Shown: piece by piece, positions 48,447-55,474 of the stretch
Numbering within the stretch: the first letter of the stretch is position 1
How the letters are laid out: the number at the start of each line of letters is the position of its first letter
DNA from: Microbacterium sp.
Lineage (GTDB): Bacteria; Actinomycetota; Actinomycetes; Actinomycetales; Microbacteriaceae
Direction: 5' to 3'
Assembly: GCA_002703245.1 (NCBI GenBank)
Contig: NZTV01000090.1
Coordinates: 1 to 55,474, forward strand
Length of the DNA: 55,474 bases
Notes under the pieces: generated by a model
The model's database searches: none
Told to the model about the DNA's origin: nothing
What the model saw: the letters and a program-made list of their open reading frames with translations, nothing else
Position numbers and translations under genes: made by a program

Positions 48447-49607
48447 ATGAAGAAGGCACAGCACACAGGCCTGCGCACCTTCGCGGCCATCGCCGCGGTC
48501 GGCGGCGTCGCGCTCACGGCGGGCTGCTCGAGCTCGTCCGACCCCGAGCCGACCGAAGCGGCCGCATCCGGCGTGCTCACCGACGTCTGCCCCGAGACCA
48601 TCGTCATCCAGGCCGACTGGGAGCCGGAGTCCGAGCACGGCGGCATCTACGAGCTCGTCGGTGACGACTACACGATCGACACCGACAACAAGTCCGTCAC
48701 GGGCACTCTGATGGACGGCGACGAGTCCGCCGGTGTCAACGTCGAAATCCGCATCGGCGGGTCGTCGGTCGGATACCAGCCGGTGCAGTCGCTGCTGTAC
48801 CAGGACGACGACATCTTCATGGGATACGGACGCGTCACCGAGACGATCCCCGCGGTGGAGTCGAACCCGGTGGTGGGTGTCATGTCCACCCTCGAGGTCA
48901 GCCCCTACTCGATCTACTGGGACCCGGAGACCTATCCCGAGGTGGAGAGCATCGCCGACCTGAAGGATGAGGACGTCACGATCCTCATGGGCTCGGACCA
49001 GACCGTGTGGCAGGACTACCTCCTCGGCACCGGCGTCATCGATGAGAGCCAGGTCGACCAGTCGGACGCGCCGAAGCCCGCGAGCTTCATCGCCGCCGGC
49101 GGTTCGGTCGCGGAGGTCGGCTTCGCGTCGGCCGAGCCGTACATGTACGAGGTCGAGGCTGCGGAGGAGTGGGGCAAGCCGGTCGAGATCGGTCTGATCC
49201 ACGACCTGGGCTTCGCCGAGTACTTCCAGTCGATGGTCGTGCGTCAGGCGGATGTGACCGAGCAGGCCGACTGCCTGAGCGAGCTCATCCCGATCATGCA
49301 GCGCGCCGAGGTGGCCTACATCGAGGACCCGGCGGCGACCAACGCGTTCATCGTCGAACTGGTCGACGAGTACGACACCGGCTGGATCTACACCGAGGAC
49401 CTCGCGGAGTGGTCGATCGACAAGCAGAAGGAGCTCGGCCTGGTCGGCAACGGCGCGGACGGCGCCCTCGGCAGCTATGACACCGCGCGCGTGCAGGAAC
49501 TCATCGACCTCGTCGGCGAGTACACCGAGTACGACGTGACCGAGATCACCCCCGACACGCTGGTCACCAACGAGTTCATCGACCCCAGCATCGGTCTGCA
49601 GGGCTGA
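48447..49607 (+). CDS. ABC importer substrate-binding lipoprotein (NMT1/THI5-like)
   Basis: 386 aa from ATG 48447 with AAAGGA at 48432. Lipoprotein signal MKKAQHTGLRTFAAIAAVGG followed by a lipobox LTAGC, with Cys as the anchor, then a Ser/Glu linker. The mature protein is acidic and has a periplasmic-binding fold with VIQADWEPESEHGGIYEL at the start, as in NMT1-like proteins that bind aromatic or heterocyclic compounds. Extra length (about 350 mature residues) and the GGSSVGYQPVQSLLYQDDDIFMGYG segment are not typical of SsuA/TauA. Ligand unknown; ThiY-like pyrimidine or riboflavin-type ligand is possible. No TPP or FMN riboswitch motif is visible upstream. Confidence 0.85.
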   Translation: MKKAQHTGLRTFAAIAAVGGVALTAGCSSSSDPEPTEAAASGVLTDVCPETIVIQADWEPESEHGGIYELVGDDYTIDTDNKSVTGTLMDGDESAGVNVEIRIGGSSVGYQPVQSLLYQDDDIFMGYGRVTETIPAVESNPVVGVMSTLEVSPYSIYWDPETYPEVESIADLKDEDVTILMGSDQTVWQDYLLGTGVIDESQVDQSDAPKPASFIAAGGSVAEVGFASAEPYMYEVEAAEEWGKPVEIGLIHDLGFAEYFQSMVVRQADVTEQADCLSELIPIMQRAEVAYIEDPAATNAFIVELVDEYDTGWIYTEDLAEWSIDKQKELGLVGNGADGALGSYDTARVQELIDLVGEYTEYDVTEITPDTLVTNEFIDPSIGLQG

Positions 49608-49617
49608 GACCCCACGA

Positions 49618-49647
49618 CGAAGGCCCCGCCTCAGGGCGGGGCCTTCG
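49618..49647. terminator. Perfect 13-bp hairpin between convergent operons
   Basis: CGAAGGCCCCGCC (49618-49630), loop TCAG, GGCGGGGCCTTCG (49635-49647). It lies 10 nt after the binding-protein stop and 50 nt from the end of the nucleoside hydrolase operon, so it can serve both directions. No U-tract on either side. Confidence 0.85.
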
Positions 49648-49697
49648 CCGTGCCTCCCGTAGGTGGGCCCGCGGGGGGCGGGCCGGGGGGAGGCCGC

Positions 49698-50762
49698 TCA
49701 GAGTGACGCTGCGTCGGCGAGCAGGCTGCGCAGCCGCTCCCCGAAAGCCGCGCCGTCGCCGGCGACGGCGACGCGGGCGTTCACGCCCTTGTCGAGGTGT
49801 CCGCGCCAGTCGGCGACGGTCTCCCCGTCGGTCATCGCCCCGCCCAGTTGCACGTCGACGACGGTCGCCCGCGTGTGGATGAGGGAGGGGTCGAGTGCAG
49901 CGCCGACCACGAACGGGTCGTGGATGTGCGCGCCGTAGAAGCCGTCGGCCGTCTCGTGGAATTCGAAATAGAAGCGCAGGCTGTCGCGCACGAGGTCGAG
50001 CAGCGGGTCCCCGAACGCCGTCGACATGATCGCGACGTCGTCGTCGGCGGCGACCGGAAGGCCGCAGGCCCGGGCGACGTCGGCGAGACCGGACGCGTCG
50101 ATCCGCGAGGTCTCGGTCACATCCAGCCCCATGACCGTCAGCGGTGCGGCGCCTTCCTCCGCGCACGCGCTCCACCGGTGGAAGACGATCTTGGCCGCCT
50201 CCGGGTCGACGTGGATGTTCCACTCCACGCGCGGGGCGGCGTTGCCGGCTTCGAAGAAGGTCCCGCCCATGATGAACACGTCCCGCAGCAACAGCGGCAG
50301 GCGGGGTTCGGCGAGCACCGCGGCCGCGAGGTTCGTCAGCGGCCCCAGCGTCACCAGCGTGACCTCGCCGGGTCGGCGCCGCGCGGTCTCGACGATGAGG
50401 TCGACCGCGTGCCGGTCGGAGACGGTGGTGGTGGGTGAGACCTGCGCGTACCCGATGCCGTGGGGCCCGTGGGTCTCCGGGGTGGTCTCGAGGGGCCGGG
50501 CGACGGGGCCCGCGGCGCCCGCGGCGACCTCCACGTCGGTGCGCCCGGCGGTCTCGAGTACACCGAGCGTGTTGTGGACGACATCGTCGAGAGGCACGTT
50601 GCCGGCCACACAGGTCACGCCGGCCAGGTCGATGTCGGGGTGTGCCGCGGCGTAGATCAACGCGAGGGTGTCGTCGATGCCGGTGTCGACGTCGAGGATC
50701 ATCGGCAGGCGCTCGCCGGTGCGGTCGTAGGGGATGTCGCGGACGTCGCGGAGAAGGCGCAT
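49698..50762 (-). CDS. Nucleoside hydrolase (IUNH family)
   Basis: 354 aa. The Ca2+-binding signature is MILDVDTGIDDTLALIYAA (D-x-D-x-G-x-D-D), with VTCVAGN, the TLGPLTNLAAAV segment, GGTFFEAGNAAPRVEWNIHVDPEAA (N-x-x-x-x-x-E-x-N-I-x-x-D) and a C-terminal HDPFVVGAAL with catalytic His-Asp. It cleaves ribonucleosides to base and ribose. I start it at ATG 50762; an in-frame ATG for MILDVD is 20 codons later and equally possible. It is the last gene of a five-gene operon with a nucleoside importer and Qng1, 8 nt after Qng1. In that setting the substrate is probably an imported modified or normal nucleoside. Confidence 0.93.
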   Translation of the reverse strand: MRLLRDVRDIPYDRTGERLPMILDVDTGIDDTLALIYAAAHPDIDLAGVTCVAGNVPLDDVVHNTLGVLETAGRTDVEVAAGAAGPVARPLETTPETHGPHGIGYAQVSPTTTVSDRHAVDLIVETARRRPGEVTLVTLGPLTNLAAAVLAEPRLPLLLRDVFIMGGTFFEAGNAAPRVEWNIHVDPEAAKIVFHRWSACAEEGAAPLTVMGLDVTETSRIDASGLADVARACGLPVAADDDVAIMSTAFGDPLLDLVRDSLRFYFEFHETADGFYGAHIHDPFVVGAALDPSLIHTRATVVDVQLGGAMTDGETVADWRGHLDKGVNARVAVAGDGAAFGERLRSLLADAASL

Positions 50763-50770
50763 GGAGACTC

Positions 50771-51778
50771 TCAGTAGGCGGTGGTCTGGGTCAGGTGGTG
50801 GGGCCGGATGCGGTCGTGGAACGCGGACCACAGGCGGAAGTCGATCTGGGGGACGATCAGCGGTGTGCCCGGACGCCGTGCGTTCAGCGCGTCGGTCAGC
50901 AGGCCGCAGGCGTACACGGTCTGCACGCGGATCTCGTTCTCCCAGGTCGATCCGGCCGGGAGCAGCACGCCCTCGTCGACCGCTTCCGCCAGGGGCGGGG
51001 AGTATCGCAGCACGCCCATCGCGCGCAACGCGGCGGGCACGATGTAGTCGGCGAACGCCGAGAGCGCGTCGATGTCGTCGAAACGGACCAGCCCGCGATG
51101 GTGCAGCATCCACATCCCCAGCTGGGCGAGCTTGTCGATCCGTACCGCGCGGCCGTGCAGCACGGACGAGTCGTCGTAGGCGGAGAACTCCCGCGTCAGG
51201 CGCTCGAGCATCCCCGCACCGTCGGCGTAGAGGCGGGGCGGACAGTCCTCGACGAAGACATGGAAGCGCCCGGCGTAGCGATCGACCAGCACGCGACCGA
51301 CCGAGCGCAGCACGGCGGCACGTTCGGCGAGCATCGGGATCGGACGGGGGCCGTGGAGGATCTCGCCGAGTGCCGCCGGGGTGACCTCGGCCAGCCAGGT
51401 TCCCTCGAGGACCGGGATCCCCGCGGCGATCGCCTGCTCGAAACGGACGAACATCGCGTCGGCGTCGATCAGCTCCCGCCCGTCGACCTCGATGGACCAC
51501 GGCACCCTCGTGTCGAAGTCGGTGTAGGCGAAGTTGATCGCACCGGTCACCAGCGTGAAATCGATCTGCGCCTCCCGTGTCGGGCCGCCGTCGCCGGGGG
51601 CCGGCGCGTCGGGCTCGATCGGGGGGAAGGTCTCGAACTGCATCCAGTCGGCGACCTGCGCGAGTCGGTCGACATCGAGGGTGACATCGCGGCACGTCGC
51701 GTGCGCGGCGCGTGCGTCGGCGAGGACCGGGTAGGTCCATGCTGCGGTGCGCGCGGCGTCGAGAGGGACGGTGGGCAC
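50771..51778 (-). CDS. Queuosine 5'-phosphate N-glycosylase/hydrolase (Qng1, DUF2419)
   Basis: 335 aa, the usual length of the family. Conserved segments: VTGAINFAYTDFDTR near the front (family pattern INFxY), FEQAIAAGIPVLEGTWLA, PIPMLAERAAVLRSVGRVLVDRY, KLAQLGMWML, and the C-terminal ADYIVPAALRAMGVLRYSP with GSTWENEIRVQTVYA (family A-D-Y-x-V-P and E-x-E-I-R). Family members release queuine from queuosine-5'-phosphate so that it can be re-inserted in tRNA; this is known from eukaryotes and some bacteria. It sits between nucleoside permease and nucleoside hydrolase genes, gaps 3 and 8 nt, so I infer salvage of imported queuosine nucleoside. No tgt gene is in the window. Confidence 0.9.
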   Translation of the reverse strand: MPTVPLDAARTAAWTYPVLADARAAHATCRDVTLDVDRLAQVADWMQFETFPPIEPDAPAPGDGGPTREAQIDFTLVTGAINFAYTDFDTRVPWSIEVDGRELIDADAMFVRFEQAIAAGIPVLEGTWLAEVTPAALGEILHGPRPIPMLAERAAVLRSVGRVLVDRYAGRFHVFVEDCPPRLYADGAGMLERLTREFSAYDDSSVLHGRAVRIDKLAQLGMWMLHHRGLVRFDDIDALSAFADYIVPAALRAMGVLRYSPPLAEAVDEGVLLPAGSTWENEIRVQTVYACGLLTDALNARRPGTPLIVPQIDFRLWSAFHDRIRPHHLTQTTAY

Positions 51779-51781
51779 GGG

Positions 51782-53026
51782 TTACTCCTCCGACCGTCGG
51801 TAGGGGACCCCGACGGCGGCGGGGGGCCGCAAGGTGTGGTGTGCGGCCATGAGCACGACGAGGGTGACCAGGTAGGGGGCGATGCTCACCAGTTCGCTGG
51901 GGACGCCGTCGCCGAACAGGTACCACAGCAGGACCGGCAGGCCGAACGCGCCGTACCAGAGGGATTCCTTCCGGCGGTTCGCGGCGAACAGCCACACGCA
52001 CCGGGCCAGCAGGATCGCCGCCCCCAACAGCAGGAGGGCGTTGACCGATGCCTCCTGGCGCGTGCGGAGGGCGTCGGTGAAGCCGAACAGCAGGCTCCCG
52101 GTGAGGACGCCCCCGGGATGCCAGTTGCCGAAGATCACCGTGGCCAGGCCGATGAATCCGCGCCCGGCGATCTGACCTTCGCGGTAGAGCGAGCTGGCGA
52201 CGACCACCATGTACGCGCCGCCCAGGCCCGCCAGCGCCCCGGAGATCCCCTGGGTGAGGTAGTGGATGCGGTAGGGCGAGACGCCGAGTGAGTCCGCCGC
52301 GGCCGGGTTCTCCCCCGTCGCGCGCACCCTCAGACCGAAGCGGGTCTTGGCCAGCACCCACCATGTGATCGGCACGAGCGAGAAGGCCAACAGCGTGCCG
52401 ACCGACACGTCGGTGACCAAGCCCAGCATGATCGCGGCGGCGTCGGAGAGGAACAGGATCCCCTGGCCGGCGAGGGGGCCCAGCAGAAGCTCCGCCCCCG
52501 GGAGGCTCACCAGCGGCAACTGTTCCAGCGTCGGGGACTGCGTGATGCTGCCCCCGGGCTCTTCGGCGAAGGTGACCGACGACAGGAAGCGCACCAGGCC
52601 GATGGCCATCATGTTGACCACGATTCCGGAGATCGCCTGGTCCACGCCGAGGTTCTGGGTCAGCAGCGCTTGGAACACCCCCGCGAACGCGCCCCCGATG
52701 ACACCTCCCAGCAGGGCCGCCCAGGGTCCGTACGACAGGGCGACCCACGCGCCGGTCCAGGAACCGATGATCATCATGCCGTCGAGGCCGATGTTGAGGG
52801 TGCCGCCGCGTTCGGCCCACAGCCCGCCCAGGCCCGCCAGGAGGATCGGGACGGTGAAGCGCAGTGTGGCCCCGGTCAGGCCCTCGGAGGTGAGGTCGGG
52901 CGTCTCGGCCAGCACGGCGACGAGGGGGACCGACATGGCGATCAGCACCACCCACACCCAGCGCGGCACGCGGCGTGTGCGGGTGGTCGGGGGTGTCAGG
53001 TCGGGGCGGGTGGATGTGACGGTCAT
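51782..53026 (-). CDS. Nucleoside-type ABC transporter permease (NupQ/BMP family)
   Basis: 414 aa from ATG at 53026, with GAGGAGG at 53040-53034 on the minus strand. The central part (about 45-345) is the branched-chain/ribose-type permease domain: GGLWAERGGTLNIGLDGMMIIGSW, and the EAA-like AADSLGVSPYRIHYLTQGISGALAGLGGAYMV. The family works with BMP lipoproteins in nucleoside import (NupNOPQ, PnrA). The N-terminal 25 residues are an Arg/Pro extension and the C-terminus has two additional hydrophobic segments. Overlaps the other permease by 4 nt. Confidence 0.92.
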   Translation of the reverse strand: MTVTSTRPDLTPPTTRTRRVPRWVWVVLIAMSVPLVAVLAETPDLTSEGLTGATLRFTVPILLAGLGGLWAERGGTLNIGLDGMMIIGSWTGAWVALSYGPWAALLGGVIGGAFAGVFQALLTQNLGVDQAISGIVVNMMAIGLVRFLSSVTFAEEPGGSITQSPTLEQLPLVSLPGAELLLGPLAGQGILFLSDAAAIMLGLVTDVSVGTLLAFSLVPITWWVLAKTRFGLRVRATGENPAAADSLGVSPYRIHYLTQGISGALAGLGGAYMVVVASSLYREGQIAGRGFIGLATVIFGNWHPGGVLTGSLLFGFTDALRTRQEASVNALLLLGAAILLARCVWLFAANRRKESLWYGAFGLPVLLWYLFGDGVPSELVSIAPYLVTLVVLMAAHHTLRPPAAVGVPYRRSEE

Positions 53027-54171
53027 GCCGAGACCTCCTCTCGGGCGGCGAAGCGTGCGGCCCGGCGGCGCTCGCGTGATGCGGAGTAGCGGTGCACCAA
53101 TTCGTAGGAGGTCACGACGGCGAGCACCACGATGGCCTGCACGACCTGCACCACCTCTTTCGGGATGCCGATGAGATCCAGCGGCACCGAGCAGCGCTCG
53201 AGGAACGCCCACAGCAGAGCCGCGAGTGCCACGCCGATCGGATGGTTTCGCCCGACGATGGCGATGGACAGTCCGGCCCAGGCCAGTCCGGCGGGGAAAC
53301 TGATGCCGTAGCGGTGCGTCGAGCCGAGCAGCTCGGGCAGGCCGCAGAGCCCCGCGATCACGCCGGAGACGACCATGGTGAGCAGGATCATCCGTTTGGG
53401 GTCGATGCCGGCTAGCAGCGAGGCGCGGGGGGCGGCGCCGACGGCCGTCAGTTGGAACCCGAACCGGGTGCGCGTGGTGACGTACCAGTACGCGACCCCG
53501 ATGAGCACGGCGATGGCGGCGAAGCCGTAGACATCCCCGGCACCGGGGATGGTGATGGCCGGGAGCCATCCGCTTTCGGGGATGAGGGCGGTCTGGATGT
53601 TGTTGCTTCCCTCCTCCTGCACGCCGAGTTGGTCGGGGGAGATGAGGTAGGCGATGACCCCGGTGGCGATCGCGTTGAGCATGATCGTGCTGATCACCTC
53701 GGAGACCCCGCGGCGGGCTTTGAGGTAGCCGGCGATCGCGGCGTAGGCGCCGGCGACCGCGGCGGCGACGGCGACCATGATCGGGATGTGCAGGAACCAG
53801 GGCAGGGAAAGCCACCCGCCCACGACGGCGGCGAAGAACACGCCCAACCGGTATTGGCCGTCGATGCCGATGTTGAACAGGTACATGCGGAACCCGATCG
53901 CCGCGGCGAGGCCGGCGATGTAATAGGTCGTGCCCTTGTTCACGATCGCCACCCAGCCCTCGGGGGTCATCGCGTACTGGCCGACGACCGAGACCACGGC
54001 GGTGGGGCTGGTGCCGTACAGCGCGAGCACGACTCCCAGCAGCAGCATCGCGAACAGGAGGGACAGTGCCACGGCGACGATCTGCAGCGAGGTGGTCGCA
54101 AGGCGCGGGCCGTTGACCGCGCGATGCAGCATGTCGCGCAGGGCCCGCAGCCGACCGGTCGCGGCGCTCAT
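53023..54171 (-). CDS. Nucleoside-type ABC transporter permease (NupP/BMP family)
   Basis: 382 aa from ATG at 54171, which overlaps the ATPase stop by 4 nt. Ribose/nucleoside permease fold with about nine membrane helices: ALYGTSPTAVVSVVG, YYIAGLAAAIGFRMYLFNIGIDGQYRLGVF, KARRGVSEVISTIMLNAIATGVIAYL (key R-G-x-x-E-V-x-x-T-I-M-x-N) typical of YufP/NupP, and ASLLAGIDPKRMILLTMVVSGVIAGLCG as EAA region. Partner of the other permease in a heterodimeric channel. The end has an Arg/Ala-rich tail. Confidence 0.93.
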   Translation of the reverse strand: MSAATGRLRALRDMLHRAVNGPRLATTSLQIVAVALSLLFAMLLLGVVLALYGTSPTAVVSVVGQYAMTPEGWVAIVNKGTTYYIAGLAAAIGFRMYLFNIGIDGQYRLGVFFAAVVGGWLSLPWFLHIPIMVAVAAAVAGAYAAIAGYLKARRGVSEVISTIMLNAIATGVIAYLISPDQLGVQEEGSNNIQTALIPESGWLPAITIPGAGDVYGFAAIAVLIGVAYWYVTTRTRFGFQLTAVGAAPRASLLAGIDPKRMILLTMVVSGVIAGLCGLPELLGSTHRYGISFPAGLAWAGLSIAIVGRNHPIGVALAALLWAFLERCSVPLDLIGIPKEVVQVVQAIVVLAVVTSYELVHRYSASRERRRAARFAAREEVSA

Positions 54172-55474
54172 GCCGCGCCCGCCGTCATGGAGCGTCCGAT
54201 GGCGGCGCGGGAGGCGGTCTCGGCATCGAACTCGGCGGTGATGCGCCCGCGCGAGATGACGGCGATACGGTCGGAGAGCGTCGTCAGCTCTTCCATGTCG
54301 GTGCTGATCAGCAGGATCGCCATCCCCTCGTTCGCGGCCGCGATCAGACGCGACCAGATCTGTCTCTGCGCCCCGATGTCGACCCCGCGGGTGGGCTGGG
54401 CGGCGATCAGGAGCGTCGGTCGTGCGTCGAGCTCGCGTCCGACGATGAACTTCTGCTGGTTGCCACCCGAGAGGGCCGAGGCGAGCACGTCGATGCCGGG
54501 TGTGCGCACGTCGGAGGTCCGCACGACGTGTTCGGCGGCGGCACGGACACGTCCCACCCGCACGTGGCCGCGGCGGGCCAGCTGACGGTCGTGGGTGTGG
54601 CCGAGCAGGCGCGACATCCACAGCGGCTGGTCGACGAGCAGACCCTCCCGCTGCCGGTCCTGGGGGATACAGCCGATGCCTTCGGCGTGCCGTCGCACCG
54701 TGGCGACCCCGGCGAGGTCACGTCCGTCGAGGACGACGGATCCGCTGCTGAGGGGCAGGACGCCGAGCACTGCCTCGATCAGCTCGTCCTGCCCGTTGCC
54801 CTCCACGCCGGCCACGCCGACGATCTCGCCGCGCCTGACCACGAGGTCGACCCCGTTCAGGCGTGCGCCGGATTCGCTGGTGCCCGTCACGCCGGTCAGT
54901 TCGAGGACGTCGGCGCGCCCGTCCTGGCGTGGGCGGCGGGGGAGTTCGAGGGGGGCGGTGCCGACCATGAGGACGGCGAGGTCGGCGGCGGCGAGGTCGC
55001 CCGGGGCGACGTCGGCGACGACACGGCCCGCCCGCATGACGGTGATGTGGTCGCTCGCGGCGAGTACCTCGTCGAGGTGGTGGGAGATGAAGATGACGGT
55101 CAGCCCGGTCTCGCACATCTCCCGCAACCGCTGCAGGAGGTCTTCCGCCTCCTGCACGGTCAGCAGCGCGGTGGGCTCGTCGAGGATGAGGATGCGCGCG
55201 CCGCGGTAGAGCACTTTGATGAGTTCGATGCGCTGCCGGACCCCGACGCCGAGGTCGCGGACCATCGCGTCGGGGTCGACCTGGAGTCCGTACCGCTCCG
55301 AGATCTCCATGATCCGTCGCCGGGCGCCCGCGCGGTCGACCACGCCCCGCCGCAGGGGTTCTGCGCCGAGGATGACGTTGTCGAGCACGCTGAGGTTGTC
55401 GGCGAGCTTGAAGTGCTGGAACACCATCCCGATACCGGCGTCGATGGCGTCGGCGGGTGAGCCGAACGAGGTCG
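54168..55474 (-). CDS. Nucleoside-type ABC transporter ATP-binding protein, 5' end missing
   Basis: The frame runs to the right window edge, so the N-terminus with the first Walker A is outside; about 435 residues are present. It is a double-ABC protein of the RbsA/XylG/NupO kind. First half: GMVFQHFKLADN Q-loop, RDLGVGVRQRIELIKVLYRGA (signature), ILILDEPTALLTVQE Walker B, SHHLDEVLAASD. Second half: GVAGVEGNGQDELIEAVLG (degenerate P-loop), ALSGGNQQKFIVGREL signature, TRGVDIG and STDMEEL. The degenerate second site is normal in this family. It powers the two permeases downstream; a BMP-type lipoprotein gene would be expected just beyond the window. Confidence 0.93.
   Translation of the reverse strand, partial: TSFGSPADAIDAGIGMVFQHFKLADNLSVLDNVILGAEPLRRGVVDRAGARRRIMEISERYGLQVDPDAMVRDLGVGVRQRIELIKVLYRGARILILDEPTALLTVQEAEDLLQRLREMCETGLTVIFISHHLDEVLAASDHITVMRAGRVVADVAPGDLAAADLAVLMVGTAPLELPRRPRQDGRADVLELTGVTGTSESGARLNGVDLVVRRGEIVGVAGVEGNGQDELIEAVLGVLPLSSGSVVLDGRDLAGVATVRRHAEGIGCIPQDRQREGLLVDQPLWMSRLLGHTHDRQLARRGHVRVGRVRAAAEHVVRTSDVRTPGIDVLASALSGGNQQKFIVGRELDARPTLLIAAQPTRGVDIGAQRQIWSRLIAAANEGMAILLISTDMEELTTLSDRIAVISRGRITAEFDAETASRAAIGRSMTAGAA

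Noticed and set aside
49698..52955. Very long open frame spanning nucleoside hydrolase, Qng1 and part of a permease
   Set aside because: Only its end (nucleoside hydrolase) has protein-like composition; upstream it is an Arg/Pro-rich shadow of genes in other frames, caused by high GC.
53090..53106. GGTGCACCAATTCGTAG resembles the left end of the dispersed inverted-repeat element
   Set aside because: It lies inside the permease coding sequence, has no matching right end within 100 bp, and is explained by the encoded residues; treated as coincidence.
1..55474. Insertion sequences, prophage genes, rRNA or tRNA genes
   Set aside because: No transposase, integrase or phage-like proteins among plausible frames, and no cloverleaf or rRNA sequence recognised by eye; a tRNA or Rfam scan would settle it.

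Overview
The window looks like chromosomal DNA of a high-GC actinobacterium, most likely a Microbacteriaceae member close to Microbacterium. The support is the very high GC content, the dnaK-grpE-dnaJ-hspR heat-shock operon with an HspR-type (HAIR) operator in front of clpB, a deazaflavin (F420-type) oxidoreductase family protein, and many genes whose start codon sits 5-7 nt behind a TANNNT -10 box (leaderless mRNAs). I see no rRNA, tRNA, CRISPR array, prophage or insertion sequence. Two genes carry single-base indels in C or G runs.

Layout. 1-2650: end of dnaK, then grpE, a zinc-finger-less dnaJ and hspR. 2689-6528: membrane proteins (a frameshifted DUF998-like gene, a potassium channel, an AI-2E family protein) and a small SHOCT/DUF6325 pair. 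6529-6991: a gene-free, repeat-rich spacer. 6992-12843: an unknown protein, two GT4 glycosyltransferases, and a three-gene phosphorelay (two receiver-only regulators plus a PAS histidine kinase). 12910-15171: clpB without its N-domain behind an HspR operator. 15306-19188: a type III polyketide synthase, methyltransferase and FAD hydroxylase operon facing a UbiA prenyltransferase. This is the gene set of the agqABCD alkylquinone pathway. 19349-23849: nitroreductase, RraA-like protein, zwf and a divergent GH15 glucanohydrolase. 23850-24226: two copies of an 87-bp inverted-repeat element. 24227-28272: histidine kinase, response regulator and an ABC-2 exporter in one direction. 28370-46519: mixed housekeeping and accessory genes, including a chitin-active LPMO, exonuclease III, pyrE, an Old Yellow Enzyme, a HAD phosphatase, a TrmH methyltransferase, a MATE exporter, an M13 peptidase, a degenerate beta-lactamase-fold protein, purU, a cation exchanger and a tartrate-type dehydrogenase. 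A third copy of the inverted-repeat element lies at 37978.

46773-55474: two transport systems converge on a terminator at 49618. The plus-strand one is an ATPase/permease/lipoprotein ABC importer of the NMT1/taurine type. The minus-strand one is a tight operon of a nucleoside-type ABC importer (ATPase cut by the window end, two permeases), a Qng1/DUF2419 queuosine-phosphate glycosylase and a nucleoside hydrolase. I read it as a candidate uptake and salvage route for queuosine or a related modified nucleoside. This is the most interesting system in the window, followed by the agq-like cluster and the dispersed inverted-repeat family.
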